A stretch of DNA of 8,415 bases, taken from the NCBI GenBank assembly GCA_964440605.1, contig CAYTSW010000120.1, forward strand, positions 1 through 8,415, read 5' to 3'. Each line of letters begins with the position of its first letter. The stretch's first letter is position 1. Both the position numbers and the translations under genes were made by a program. The notes under the pieces were generated by a model. It did no database searches. It was not told where the DNA came from and saw nothing but the letters and a program-made list of their open reading frames with translations. The stretch is from CAYTSW01 sp964440605. GTDB taxonomy: Bacteria > Planctomycetota > Phycisphaerae > Phycisphaerales > UBA1924. Below are positions 1 to 7,621 of this stretch, piece by piece.

Positions 1-3000
1 CGAGGGCGAGTGTGACGGCTTCGTTCGGCGCCAGCGTCACGCCGTCGGGCCCGACCACGGAGCCGACCCCTCCGACGAGGTCGAGATCCCTGGCGAACAA
101 CTGCACCGTCGTATCGCTCGAGACGGCACCGATGTTGAGCGTCGCACCCGGCGCCCCCGACAACACCAGGCCGGCAGCGCCGGCGTTGGCCGCCGAGGCG
201 TCGATGCGACCGGGTGTATCGATCCCGCGCACGTCGACGAACGTGCCCGCGTCCAGGTCGATCGCCAGGTCCGTCGGCATCGAGATGAAGCCGGCCGCGT
301 TGGCGACGTCGAACACGCCCGCGCCGCCCGCGTTCGAGATCGAGCCCGCGGTCGCGACCGTCAGCGTCTGCCCGACGACAACGTCGCCCAGGAGCACGTC
401 CGTCGCACCGTTCGCGTTGATCACCGCATCGCCCGCGATGGCCAGATCGATGGCTCCGCCGTTGGTCAGGATGAGGTTGTTGATCGAGAGGTCCGCATCC
501 GCCGCGGGCGTCGTGTTGCCGAGCGTGGCGATGTCGACCGCGACGGCCCGGCCGGCCTCGTTGCCGACGAGAGTGTTGTTGTTCAGGAAGATCGCCCCGT
601 CGGCGAGCAGGCTCAGCGTGCCGCCCGTCTCGAGGCGTGTGAAGATTAGCCCGCCGTTCGGGTTGTCGATGTCGATCGACCCGTTGGGGTCTGAGGCGAG
701 GGCGTCGATGCCCTGCGGACCGGTTTCGATCGTCAAGTTGAGCGAGCCGGCCTGGAACGCTGCCCCTTCGCTCAGGCTGATGAGGCCCGTCGAGGTGATC
801 GTGGAGGTCGAGGTGCCGCCCCGCGTGCCGAGCCCGACGAACCGCGCGTCCATGCCGCGTGCGCTCACGTCGCCGAAGGCGATGCTCTCGCCCGAGAACA
901 GGGCGCTCACGTCGCCCGGCGTGTCGAGCGTCGCGCCCGCGGCGTCGAGGTTCGCGCCACGCAGCGTCAGCGGCGCGTCTGTCGTTGTGGCGAGCGCGCC
1001 CGCCAGGAAGACGTCGCCCGCGCCGTCGGCGTCGGTGTCGCCGCCGATGGTCAGCGAGCCGACCTCGCGCGACGCGCTCGTGAGCGAGACGCCGTCGGCC
1101 CCGAGCAGCGTCACCGCGCCGCCGCCGAGGTCGGCGTTGCGCTCGATGCTCAGCGACCCGGCGCGAGATTCGATCGTGTAGACAAGGCCGGGTGCCGCGT
1201 CCACGAGCGCGGGCAGTTGCTCACCGCCGCGCCGCGCGAAGGCCGCAGAAGCGTTCTGGCGCAGCGAGATGTCCGTCAGCGCGTCCGCGCCGCCGAATGT
1301 GACGCCCGTGCCGAAATCGATCGAGGAGGCGGCGCCCGCGGGGTCGCCCATCGGGTCGAACCCGCCGCCCGCGTCGAGGCCGATGGTCGAGGCGACCAGA
1401 GAGGTGTTGTCATTGAGCGCGATCGAGCCGCCCAGGCCGTCCAGCCCGGACACCACCGAGATGTCGCCCGGCGAACGCCCGGCGCTCGGGCCGATCCCCA
1501 TGGCGGGAGCGGCAGCGAGCCGGGCCCGGATGAGCCCGCCCAGCGTCACGTCGCCCTGCGCCACCAGCCGAACGCCCCCCGTGTCGACCGTGGGAGCGCT
1601 GACCGCGATGTTGCGCCCGGTCGCAAAGAGGCTCCCGCCGTTGAGGTCGAGCGACTTGGTGACCGCGATGTCCCGCCCGGCGTCGAGCACGAGCGAGAGC
1701 GACTCGCCCAGCGCCCCCGCGGAACTGATGCCCGCTTCGAGGCTGATGTCACGCAGCGCCGAGAGCGTCAGGGTGCGCTGGCCGCGGATGCCCGTGAAGT
1801 CGAGCGCCGAGAGCAGCGTGATGTCGCCTCCGGGAAGCCCGCTGAGGTCGTCCGGGGTCACGATCTCGACGTTGCCCATCATGAGCCCGTCGAGCAGCAC
1901 GCTCGGGTCGATCACGGTGACATCGCCGGGCGAGAAGGCCCCGCCGCCGCCCATGCCGGCGCTCGGGTCGTCCGAGATGACAATGGACCGCGGGTCGATG
2001 AGCCAGGTGCCCGCCTCGCCGCCGGCCGTCGTGATGTTGGGGGCGGCGTCAAAGGAGATCGCGTGCCGCCCTGAGGTTTCGACGAAGCCGCCATCGCCCC
2101 CCAGTGCGCCGCCGCGGGCCGAGATGGCGCCGCTGATCTCGGTGCGCCCGTCCGAGTAGACGATCACGCGTCCGCCGTCGCCGCTCACCAGCGCGTCGGC
2201 GAGCACGCGGACTTCCTCCGCGATGGTCACCGAGTCGCTCGTCGGCAGCGTCCCGCCGCCGCGCAGGTCGCCGCCGATGCGGATCACGCCGCCCGCGTTC
2301 GACGACGAGGCATCAATCACGCCCGCGTCGAGCGTCAGATCGCCGCCGGTGATGGTGATCGAGCCGCCGGGCGCTGTGACGTCGCCCGCGATGCGGACAC
2401 GAGAGTCCGGGCCCGTCGCGATATCGACGCTCGACGTCGCGCCGCCGCCGGGCGTGTGCGCCGTCACGGAGCCGGTGTGCGAGACGTCGCCCGAGGTCGC
2501 GGCCATGCGCACGGACGCGCTGGCCCGCACCGAGCCGCGGTTCATCATCGCGGCGCCGAGCACGTCGGCGGCCTCGAACCGCACGGAGCGGCCCGACACC
2601 GAGCCGTCGTTGACGATCGCCGCCTGGCCCGCGGGCGTCGCGGCCTTGGAGTTCGACACCTCGACGACGGTGGTCGATCCCTCTTCACCCACAAAGACGC
2701 GCTCGCCCGAGGCGAAGGTCACAAGCCCGCTGTTGGAGAGGATCGTCCCGCCGTTGTAGACGTTGGCGCCGATGAGCGACAGCGACCCGTGTGCCTCGAT
2801 GGAGCCGAGGTTGGAGACGAGCCCGTCCTTGGAGAGCGTGAAGCGGTCGACGCCGCGGATGAAGTCGCGGTTGCGCAGGTCGCCCGCGACGACGTGCAGC
2901 GCCCCGGCGCTGACGGTCGAGTTGGGGCCGAAGACAATGCCCGCGCGGTTGACGAGGTAGAGCGTGCCCGTGGACGTGAGTGTGCCGTCGATACGCGACA

Positions 3001-3298
3001 TGCTCCCGCCCGTGACGCGCGCCAAAGCGCGGGCGGAGCGTCCGGGTTGGATGAAGTGCACCTGGTTGCCGGCCGCGACGCCGAAGCGGCGGAAGTTGAT
3101 GATCGAGTTGTTCGAGGCGTGGACGTTGGTCACGCCGTCGTCGGCCTGCACGCGCACGTTGCCGCGCACGACACGCGCGACCTCCACGTCCTGCGAGGCC
3201 AGCAGCGTGCCGGCCGTGCCGCTGAGCGTCAGCAACGCAACGGGCAACGCGAGTCGGAGCGTGGGCATACGGAATCGGGCGGCGCGGCGGGTGCGCAT
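1..3298 (-). CDS. Two-partner secretion exoprotein (TpsA), filamentous-haemagglutinin-type adhesin, C-terminus beyond left edge
   Basis: Large secreted cell-surface protein, probably an adhesin or matrix component, exported by the TpsB transporter encoded just upstream. The frame is open from ATG at 3298 to the window edge (1099 codons, no stop), so the gene is partial. Residues 1-34 form a signal peptide with an Arg-rich start (R2, R4, R5, R8, R10) and a hydrophobic core around residues 16-33. Residues about 36-200 match the haemagglutination-activity (TPS) domain: 'ARVTGG' at 93-98, then 'LYLVNRAGIVFGPN' at 113-126, where the usual NPNG is NRAG. Residues 401-436 carry the 'GDGGFVETSG' and 'GTWLIDP' motifs typical of large FHA/HecA-like exoproteins. 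The rest is Gly/Asp/Ser/Thr-rich with short recurring strands, as in a right-handed beta-helix. A DxDxDGxxD loop lies at 754-762. ATG 3298 is chosen for its AGGAG site; Met11 is an alternative but would trim the signal peptide. The ligand or target is unknown. Confidence 0.92.
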   Translation of the reverse strand, partial: MRTRRAARFRMPTLRLALPVALLTLSGTAGTLLASQDVEVARVVRGNVRVQADDGVTNVHASNNSIINFRRFGVAAGNQVHFIQPGRSARALARVTGGSMSRIDGTLTSTGTLYLVNRAGIVFGPNSTVSAGALHVVAGDLRNRDFIRGVDRFTLSKDGLVSNLGSIEAHGSLSLIGANVYNGGTILSNSGLVTFASGERVFVGEEGSTTVVEVSNSKAATPAGQAAIVNDGSVSGRSVRFEAADVLGAAMMNRGSVRASASVRMAATSGDVSHTGSVTAHTPGGGATSSVDIATGPDSRVRIAGDVTAPGGSITITGGDLTLDAGVIDASSSNAGGVIRIGGDLRGGGTLPTSDSVTIAEEVRVLADALVSGDGGRVIVYSDGRTEISGAISARGGALGGDGGFVETSGRHAISFDAAPNITTAGGEAGTWLIDPRSIVISDDPSAGMGGGGAFSPGDVTVIDPSVLLDGLMMGNVEIVTPDDLSGLPGGDITLLSALDFTGIRGQRTLTLSALRDISLEAGISSAGALGESLSLVLDAGRDIAVTKSLDLNGGSLFATGRNIAVSAPTVDTGGVRLVAQGDVTLGGLIRARLAAAPAMGIGPSAGRSPGDISVVSGLDGLGGSIALNDNTSLVASTIGLDAGGGFDPMGDPAGAASSIDFGTGVTFGGADALTDISLRQNASAAFARRGGEQLPALVDAAPGLVYTIESRAGSLSIERNADLGGGAVTLLGADGVSLTSASREVGSLTIGGDTDADGAGDVFLAGALATTTDAPLTLRGANLDAAGATLDTPGDVSALFSGESIAFGDVSARGMDARFVGLGTRGGTSTSTITSTGLISLSEGAAFQAGSLNLTIETGPQGIDALASDPNGSIDIDNPNGGLIFTRLETGGTLSLLADGAIFLNNNTLVGNEAGRAVAVDIATLGNTTPAADADLSINNLILTNGGAIDLAIAGDAVINANGATDVLLGDVVVGQTLTVATAGSISNAGGAGVFDVANAAGFISMPTDLAIDLDAGTFVDVRGIDTPGRIDASAANAGAAGLVLSGAPGATLNIGAVSSDTTVQLFARDLDLVGGVGSVVGPDGVTLAPNEAVTLAL

Positions 3299-3304
3299 GT
3301 CGAA

Positions 3305-3309
3305 CTCCT
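3305..3309 (-). promoter_or_regulatory. Ribosome binding site of the TpsA gene
   Basis: On the minus strand AGGAG lies six bases before the ATG at 3298. This is a near-ideal Shine-Dalgarno site. It fixes the start that gives a complete signal peptide, in preference to the in-frame ATG at 3268. Confidence 0.8.
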
Positions 3310-3325
3310 GATCAGTTATCGGGCA

Positions 3326-3342
3326 CGGTCCGGAGCGGACCG
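3326..3342 (-). other. Perfect hairpin in the tpsB-tpsA gap
   Basis: A 7-base-pair perfect inverted repeat (CGGTCCG, loop of 3, CGGACCG) lies in the 112-base gap between the transporter gene and the exoprotein gene, 17 bases upstream of the AGGAG site. No run of T follows on either strand, so it does not look like an ordinary intrinsic terminator. It could be an mRNA stability or processing element, or an attenuator that sets the ratio of transporter to exoprotein. GC-rich DNA yields such stems by chance, so a role is uncertain. The rest of the gap (3299-3410) shows no small gene and no clear promoter. Confidence 0.35.
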
Positions 3343-3410
3343 GTCGCGCCCGGCGGAATGGTCCGAGAACGCGGCGTCGCCAAGAGCGGAAGCCGCGCGA
3401 TGTGCTGCAG

Positions 3411-5828
3411 TTAGAAGATCACCGTTACAACAAAATGCAAGCGCGCATCCAGTGTTTCCACCTCGTCGTCGAATCCGTCGTTCTCCGGACGCAGCGGGAG
3501 GGCCAGGTCGAGCCGTGCGATCAGGTTATTGAGCACGCTTAGCTCGATACCCGCGCCGACCGACAGCAGGTGCGCGTTGTTCTCGAACTCCAGCCGCTCG
3601 TTGTTCCACGACCACCCGGCGTCCACGAAGCCGCGGAGCACAAGGTCCCAGTCCGGACGCGCCAGCGGCCGCGGCGGCGCCCAGTAGAAGTCGCGTCCGA
3701 AAAGCTTGCCCGGACGCGAGCGATACCCCAGCGCCCGCGGGATGTGAAAGCGGTACTCAGCGCGGAGCACCAGCGTCTGGTCGCCCAGCAAGAACGACTC
3801 CGGGTAACCACGCACGCTGTACAGGCCGCCCACCGTCTCCGCGTAGTTCGGCGGCAAGCGCCGATCGCCCAGCGCGTTGAAACCCGTCGCCAGCAGAAAG
3901 ATCTCGTGCGCGAGCGTCCCCTCGCCCTGCGCCACCTTGTCCGGCGCGAACAACTGCTCGAGGTAGAACGAACCCCCAACGTCCCAGCGGATCGCGGTCC
4001 AGTCGTCGCTCGCGTCCAGGCGCCCCAACTCGTCCAGATCGCCCTGATCCGTGTCGGCCACGTCGGGCAGGTTCCACTCGATCTGCACCCCCGCCGACAG
4101 GCTCGCGTTCTCCGTCTGACGGCTCAGCCGGGCGCCGACGTTCGCCAGCAGGAAGTCGTTTTCCGCGTCGAGCAACGCCGCGTCGCTCTCGACCTGGACA
4201 TTCTCGTAGCGCAGGCCGGCGATGAGATCGAGGAAGTACGCGTCGTGCTGCCAGGCGGTCCAAGTCAGTTCGCCCCCGACGCCGTAGGTGTCGCCGGAGA
4301 AGTCCAGCGCCGCGACGCCGACTTCCGAGGCGTCGTAGGAGACGTACGACGCGAAGACGCGCCCGCGCAGGCGGTCGATCCCGAAGAGCGGGCGCTCGTA
4401 CGAGCCGAAGACGCCGTGCACATCGTCGAAGTTCCCGGTGATGTAGTCCACGCTCAGGATGTCATCGACGCCCGTGAGGTTGTAGTGAGCGAGCCCGAAG
4501 CGCTGACGCAGCAGCGACGTCTCTTCCGTGCCCGTGTTCGAGAGCTGCGCGTAGAGCGACAGGTCGGATTGCTTGGTCAGGTAGTAGTCCACCGTCGCCT
4601 CGTCACCCGCCGGGCCCGGCGACAGCGCCACGTCGAACCGCCGACGCGGGTGGCGGTTCAGCCAGTAGACGTACTCGTCGATCGCCTGCTGATCCACCGG
4701 GTCACCCACGCTCACCGGCGAGTCCTCGAGGAAGCGTTGCGTGCCCTCGGGATTGACGCTCTCCTCGCCCGTCGCGTTGTTGCGCGTGACCGTGCGCACG
4801 TCCCCGATCCGCGCCTGAAGAACCTCGTACGTCAGCACGCCCTCGTCGCGCAGTTGCCGAGGGTCGACACGGCGCACGCCGACGCCCCTGAGGTCCTCCT
4901 CGAACGCAACGCTCGCGATGGCGACCGAGAAGACCTGCAACGCCGAGTCGTAGAAGCGAGCCCCCTCGTCCGACATCGCCGGCAGGTCCCCGAGCCGCAC
5001 CCGCTCGCCCGGCCACCCGGGACGTGCCGCGACATAGCCCGAGTCGGTGCGGTAGAGCCGCGCCGTCGCGCCGAGGAACTCCTCGGCGCCGATGAAGCCG
5101 CGCCGGACCTCTTCGTCCGTCAGGAACATCGCTTCGCCCGTCGAGCGGTCGATCAGCTCGATCCGCTCGACGCCCAGCGCGCCGATCGGCTCGCCGTCGA
5201 TCTCAGCGCCTTGGATGGTCGAGCCGTCTTCTCCGACCACGCTCTCGCCAAGATCCAACTGCCCGACCCCCGGCCCCGCGATCACAAGGCGAGCAACGCC
5301 TCCGGCCTCGTCGATGACGAGTTCGGGCGGCGCCAGATCGGCGTAGTCGATGCCGTACACGTCAAAGAAGAACTGGCTGAAGCGTCCGCGATCCTCGAGT
5401 TGGTCCAACGCCGAGCGGTGGAACCGCGGGCCGATGCGGTGGTCATTCGCAAGGTCCCCGAGACGGCGCACGCGCTGATCGACATCTCCCACCGCCGTGA
5501 TCCAGCCCGTCGTCGAAGCATCCACGCGCATCGGGAACCGATCGAGGCTCGCGTCGTCCAACCCCCAGGCCGCGGCCCCCTCAAGGACGAAGCGGTCGAT
5601 CGTGTAGACGGGGCCGTCCTCGGGCTGCGCGGTCAGGGGCCACGCCGGCTCGCGGGTGACCATCACGTCGGACTCGTCGCCAACTTCGGCGGCCTCTGGC
5701 GATCGCGCCGACGCGGAGAACGAAAGCGGACCGCCGCAGAGCCAGGCCGCCGTCAAAAATGTGACCGACCGACCGGCAACGTGACGAAGGCGTACGGTTC
5801 GCGTAAGGCGGGCGAGATGTGCAGACAT
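3411..5828 (-). CDS. Outer-membrane two-partner secretion transporter (TpsB; ShlB/FhaC/HecB family, Omp85 superfamily)
   Basis: Outer-membrane channel that exports the TpsA protein encoded next. With the start at 5828 it has 805 residues, well above the roughly 550-600 of FhaC or ShlB. Residues 1-41 form a signal peptide ending near 'FSASA'. Residues about 73-330 are an enlarged POTRA region with two similar halves (73-172 and about 220-327). A further POTRA-like unit, about 331-420, ends in 'YWLNRHPRRRFDVALSPG' (388-405). The barrel follows: 'LSNTGTEETSLLRQRFG' (429-445), 'NLTGVDDILSVDY' (450-462), the Omp85 loop motif VRGYP (672-676) and 'FVDAGW' (734-739). It ends in Phe805 with hydrophobic residues at V803, V801, F799 and L797, the signature for outer-membrane insertion. 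Start: ATG 5828 has GGGAG five bases upstream. ATG 5840 is possible. ATG 5972 would put a hydrophilic extension before the signal peptide and would overlap the divergent gene. It is likely cotranscribed with the exoprotein gene, in the usual B-before-A order. Confidence 0.94.
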   Translation of the reverse strand: MSAHLARLTRTVRLRHVAGRSVTFLTAAWLCGGPLSFSASARSPEAAEVGDESDVMVTREPAWPLTAQPEDGPVYTIDRFVLEGAAAWGLDDASLDRFPMRVDASTTGWITAVGDVDQRVRRLGDLANDHRIGPRFHRSALDQLEDRGRFSQFFFDVYGIDYADLAPPELVIDEAGGVARLVIAGPGVGQLDLGESVVGEDGSTIQGAEIDGEPIGALGVERIELIDRSTGEAMFLTDEEVRRGFIGAEEFLGATARLYRTDSGYVAARPGWPGERVRLGDLPAMSDEGARFYDSALQVFSVAIASVAFEEDLRGVGVRRVDPRQLRDEGVLTYEVLQARIGDVRTVTRNNATGEESVNPEGTQRFLEDSPVSVGDPVDQQAIDEYVYWLNRHPRRRFDVALSPGPAGDEATVDYYLTKQSDLSLYAQLSNTGTEETSLLRQRFGLAHYNLTGVDDILSVDYITGNFDDVHGVFGSYERPLFGIDRLRGRVFASYVSYDASEVGVAALDFSGDTYGVGGELTWTAWQHDAYFLDLIAGLRYENVQVESDAALLDAENDFLLANVGARLSRQTENASLSAGVQIEWNLPDVADTDQGDLDELGRLDASDDWTAIRWDVGGSFYLEQLFAPDKVAQGEGTLAHEIFLLATGFNALGDRRLPPNYAETVGGLYSVRGYPESFLLGDQTLVLRAEYRFHIPRALGYRSRPGKLFGRDFYWAPPRPLARPDWDLVLRGFVDAGWSWNNERLEFENNAHLLSVGAGIELSVLNNLIARLDLALPLRPENDGFDDEVETLDARLHFVVTVIF

Positions 5829-5833
5829 TCCAA

Positions 5834-5838
5834 CTCCC
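5834..5838 (-). promoter_or_regulatory. Ribosome binding site deciding the TpsB start
   Basis: On the minus strand GGGAG lies five bases before the ATG at 5828. It overlaps the in-frame ATG at 5840, which itself has only a weak GTGAG-like sequence upstream. The site favours 5828, from which the protein begins directly with a signal peptide. It argues against the far upstream in-frame ATG at 5972. Confidence 0.6.
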
Positions 5839-5902
5839 ATTCGCTCACGAGATGCGGTCCGCCCCTTCGGTAAGGGAGCGATAACTAGTCCTCGCCGGAT
5901 CG

Positions 5903-5929
5903 AGTATACATTGTCGCGACAGCGGTCAC
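5903..5929 (-). promoter_or_regulatory. Candidate promoter of the TPS operon
   Basis: Reading the minus strand, TATACT (5908-5903) matches the housekeeping -10 consensus at five of six bases. A GTGACC sequence (5929-5924) matches the -35 box at four of six, but with a short 15-base spacer. Initiation would occur near 5896-5898, giving a leader of about 70 bases before the tpsB start at 5828. The plus strand of the same palindrome reads TATACATT, so the patch could also serve the divergent gene. The -10 box is reasonable; the -35 box is weak. Confidence 0.35.
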
Positions 5930-5965
5930 CCGCCCACCGACCGGGCGAGCGCGCTGAACTGTCGC

Positions 5966-7621
5966 ATGCCACACGCCGCCGCCAATACGCTCCTGCTCAC
6001 ACCCGCGGTGTCCAGCCGCGGGGAAGCCCTGCGCCTCGACCCGTCGCTCGCGCGAGTCACGATCGGGCGCTCGCCCGAGTGCCACGGTCGCGTCGACGAC
6101 GTCAGCGTCTCCCGGCGCCACGTCGCCGCGATGTTCCGCGACGAACGGTGGTTCCTCACCGACCTCGGGTCGCGCCACGGGACCTACGTCAACGGCCTGC
6201 GCCTCGACCCCGACGCCGCCGTCCCGCTCGAAGCGGGCGACTTCGTGCGCATCGGGAGTTGTCTCTACTGCGTCCAACGCGAAGACGACCGACCCCGCAC
6301 CCTGATCCTCTCTCGCGATGAGGCCGCCCGCGGTGACGCGACGAGCCAGGTCGACGCCACCCAGACGAGTTCGCTCTCGGCGAAACGCCTCGACCTGCTC
6401 TTCGAGTGCTCGGCGTCGTTCATGTCAGCGCCGGACGAGCCCGAGCTCGCCCGCCTCGCGGTCGACGCCGTCGTCCGAGGCACGGGCGTCGCCCGATGCG
6501 CGCTGCTTCGAAGCGATGCGACCATCCAGGAAGCCGAAGTGATCGCTCACCGAGCATCCTCGCAAGTCTCTACTCAGAAAGAAGTTACGTACAGCAGATC
6601 GCTGCTCGTCGCCGCTTCTCAGGGGCGGCTCGCCCAGCTCACTTCTCACGCGGAAGTCGACCAGCCGGCTCACAGCATCGTGAAACTCGGCATCAGATCC
6701 GCCCTCTGTGCCCCGATCATGGACGGCGGCTCGGTCGTCGGCTTCCTCTACATGGACTCCCGCGGCGACGAACGCACCCTCGAGGCCGACGCCGCCGGCT
6801 TCTGCCACGCCATGGCACGCCTCTACGGTCTCGCCCTCGCCGCCATCAAGGCGCAGGAGGCCCGAGCCCGTCAGCAGCGGCTCGTCGCCGGCCTCGAGAC
6901 CCTTCGGCGCGCTCAACGCGCCATCCTCCCCGCCTCCGGCGGCAGCGTCGGACCACTCACCTTCGCCTTCCACTCAAGAGCCGGCGCCATCGTGGGTGGT
7001 GACCTCTGCGACATCGTTCGTATCGATAACGATTCCGCGGCACTCATCTTCGGCGATGTCACGGGCCACGGCGTCGACTGCGCCGTCCTCATGGCCGTCA
7101 CGCAGACCTACCTCCGCGCCGAACTCAAGCTCCACGGCGACGTCGGCCACGCCGTCACCTCCGTCAACCGCTACCTCTCCCAACGCGATCTGGATGGGCG
7201 CTTCGTCACGCTCTGGGTCGGCCGCGTCGATCGTCGGCATGACTCCCTCACCTTCGTCGACGCGGGCCACGGACATTGGCTCATCAAGCGCCCCGGCGGA
7301 GAGGCGTCTCGCCAGTCTTACCGAGGTGGCATCCCGGTCGGTATCGACCCAAACGTCACCTATACCGCCGAGGCCTCACGCTTCGATCCCGGCAGCCGGT
7401 GCGTCGTCTTCAGCGATGGCCTCGTCGAGCAGGCCAGCCCCGTCGGGGAGATGTTCGGCATCGACCGGGTCTGCGCGACCTCGTCCGAAGAAACGCCTCT
7501 CGACGCCCTTGTCCAGCGCCTGGTCGAGCAGCACGAACGCCATACAAACGGCGGCTTCGTGTCCGACGACACCACCGTCGTGGCATTCGAATGCGCTCGC
7601 CCCGCGTCGGATGCTCAATAA
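5966..7621 (+). CDS. FHA-GAF-PP2C (SpoIIE/RsbU-type) serine/threonine protein phosphatase
   Basis: Cytoplasmic signalling phosphatase of 551 residues. An FHA domain at about 20-103 should bind phosphothreonine; its key residues are all present: G34-R35-S36, S49-R-R-H52, D66-L-G-S-R-H-G-T73 and N76-G77. A GAF sensor-type domain spans about 140-300 ('ALCAPIMDGGSVVGFLYMDS' lies in it), followed by a short helical linker with 'RAQRAILP'. The C-terminal PP2C/SpoIIE domain (about 320-545) has the metal-binding and core motifs GGDLCD (344-349), FGDVTGHG (362-369), DAGH (432-435), FSDGLVE (482-488) and SDDTT (533-537), so it should be an active Mn/Mg-dependent phosphatase. In related RsbU/SpoIIE proteins the substrate is an anti-sigma-factor antagonist, but no such partner is in this window. 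ATG 5966 is the first start in frame and places the FHA domain correctly, although no Shine-Dalgarno is visible. It is followed after 123 bases by a second FHA gene and is divergent from the TPS operon. Confidence 0.95.
   Translation: MPHAAANTLLLTPAVSSRGEALRLDPSLARVTIGRSPECHGRVDDVSVSRRHVAAMFRDERWFLTDLGSRHGTYVNGLRLDPDAAVPLEAGDFVRIGSCLYCVQREDDRPRTLILSRDEAARGDATSQVDATQTSSLSAKRLDLLFECSASFMSAPDEPELARLAVDAVVRGTGVARCALLRSDATIQEAEVIAHRASSQVSTQKEVTYSRSLLVAASQGRLAQLTSHAEVDQPAHSIVKLGIRSALCAPIMDGGSVVGFLYMDSRGDERTLEADAAGFCHAMARLYGLALAAIKAQEARARQQRLVAGLETLRRAQRAILPASGGSVGPLTFAFHSRAGAIVGGDLCDIVRIDNDSAALIFGDVTGHGVDCAVLMAVTQTYLRAELKLHGDVGHAVTSVNRYLSQRDLDGRFVTLWVGRVDRRHDSLTFVDAGHGHWLIKRPGGEASRQSYRGGIPVGIDPNVTYTAEASRFDPGSRCVVFSDGLVEQASPVGEMFGIDRVCATSSEETPLDALVQRLVEQHERHTNGGFVSDDTTVVAFECARPASDAQ

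Larger units (their letters stand above)
5829..5965. promoter_or_regulatory. Divergent intergenic region between the TPS operon and the FHA-phosphatase gene
   Basis: These 137 bases separate two genes that run away from each other, so they should hold the promoters for both. It includes one of the few AT-rich patches in the window, the palindrome GTATAC (5904-5909) inside the longer string AGTATACATTGT. A small stem, CCCTT with a 4-base loop and AAGGG (5863-5876), lies in the expected tpsB leader. No gene, terminator or clear riboswitch is visible. Confidence 0.6.

Noticed and set aside
12..3532. Several long plus-strand open frames (12-1181, 1217-2074, 1269-2159, 2223-2759, 2456-3532)
   Set aside because: All lie opposite the continuous 1099-codon exoprotein frame, which has a ribosome binding site, a signal peptide and a TPS domain. 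Their translations are low-complexity Pro/Ser/Arg/Ala sequences without domains.
5700..5828. Lipoprotein signal (Cys31 in 'AAWLCGGP') in the transporter
   Set aside because: The residues before Cys31 (A-W-L) do not fit a lipobox, and TpsB proteins have ordinary signal peptidase I signals. 'FSASA' gives a better cleavage site.
3570..5873. A 767-codon open frame on the plus strand, opposite the transporter gene
   Set aside because: Its translation is Arg/Val/Ala/Pro-rich with no recognisable fold. The opposite strand encodes a clear Omp85-type transporter with signal peptide, VRGY motif and terminal Phe. GC-rich coding DNA often leaves the antisense frame open.
5829..5972. Extending the transporter gene to the in-frame ATG at 5972 (853 residues)
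   Set aside because: It would add 48 hydrophilic residues before an evident signal peptide, consume the whole promoter region and overlap the start of the divergent phosphatase gene. ATG 5828 has its own GGGAG site.
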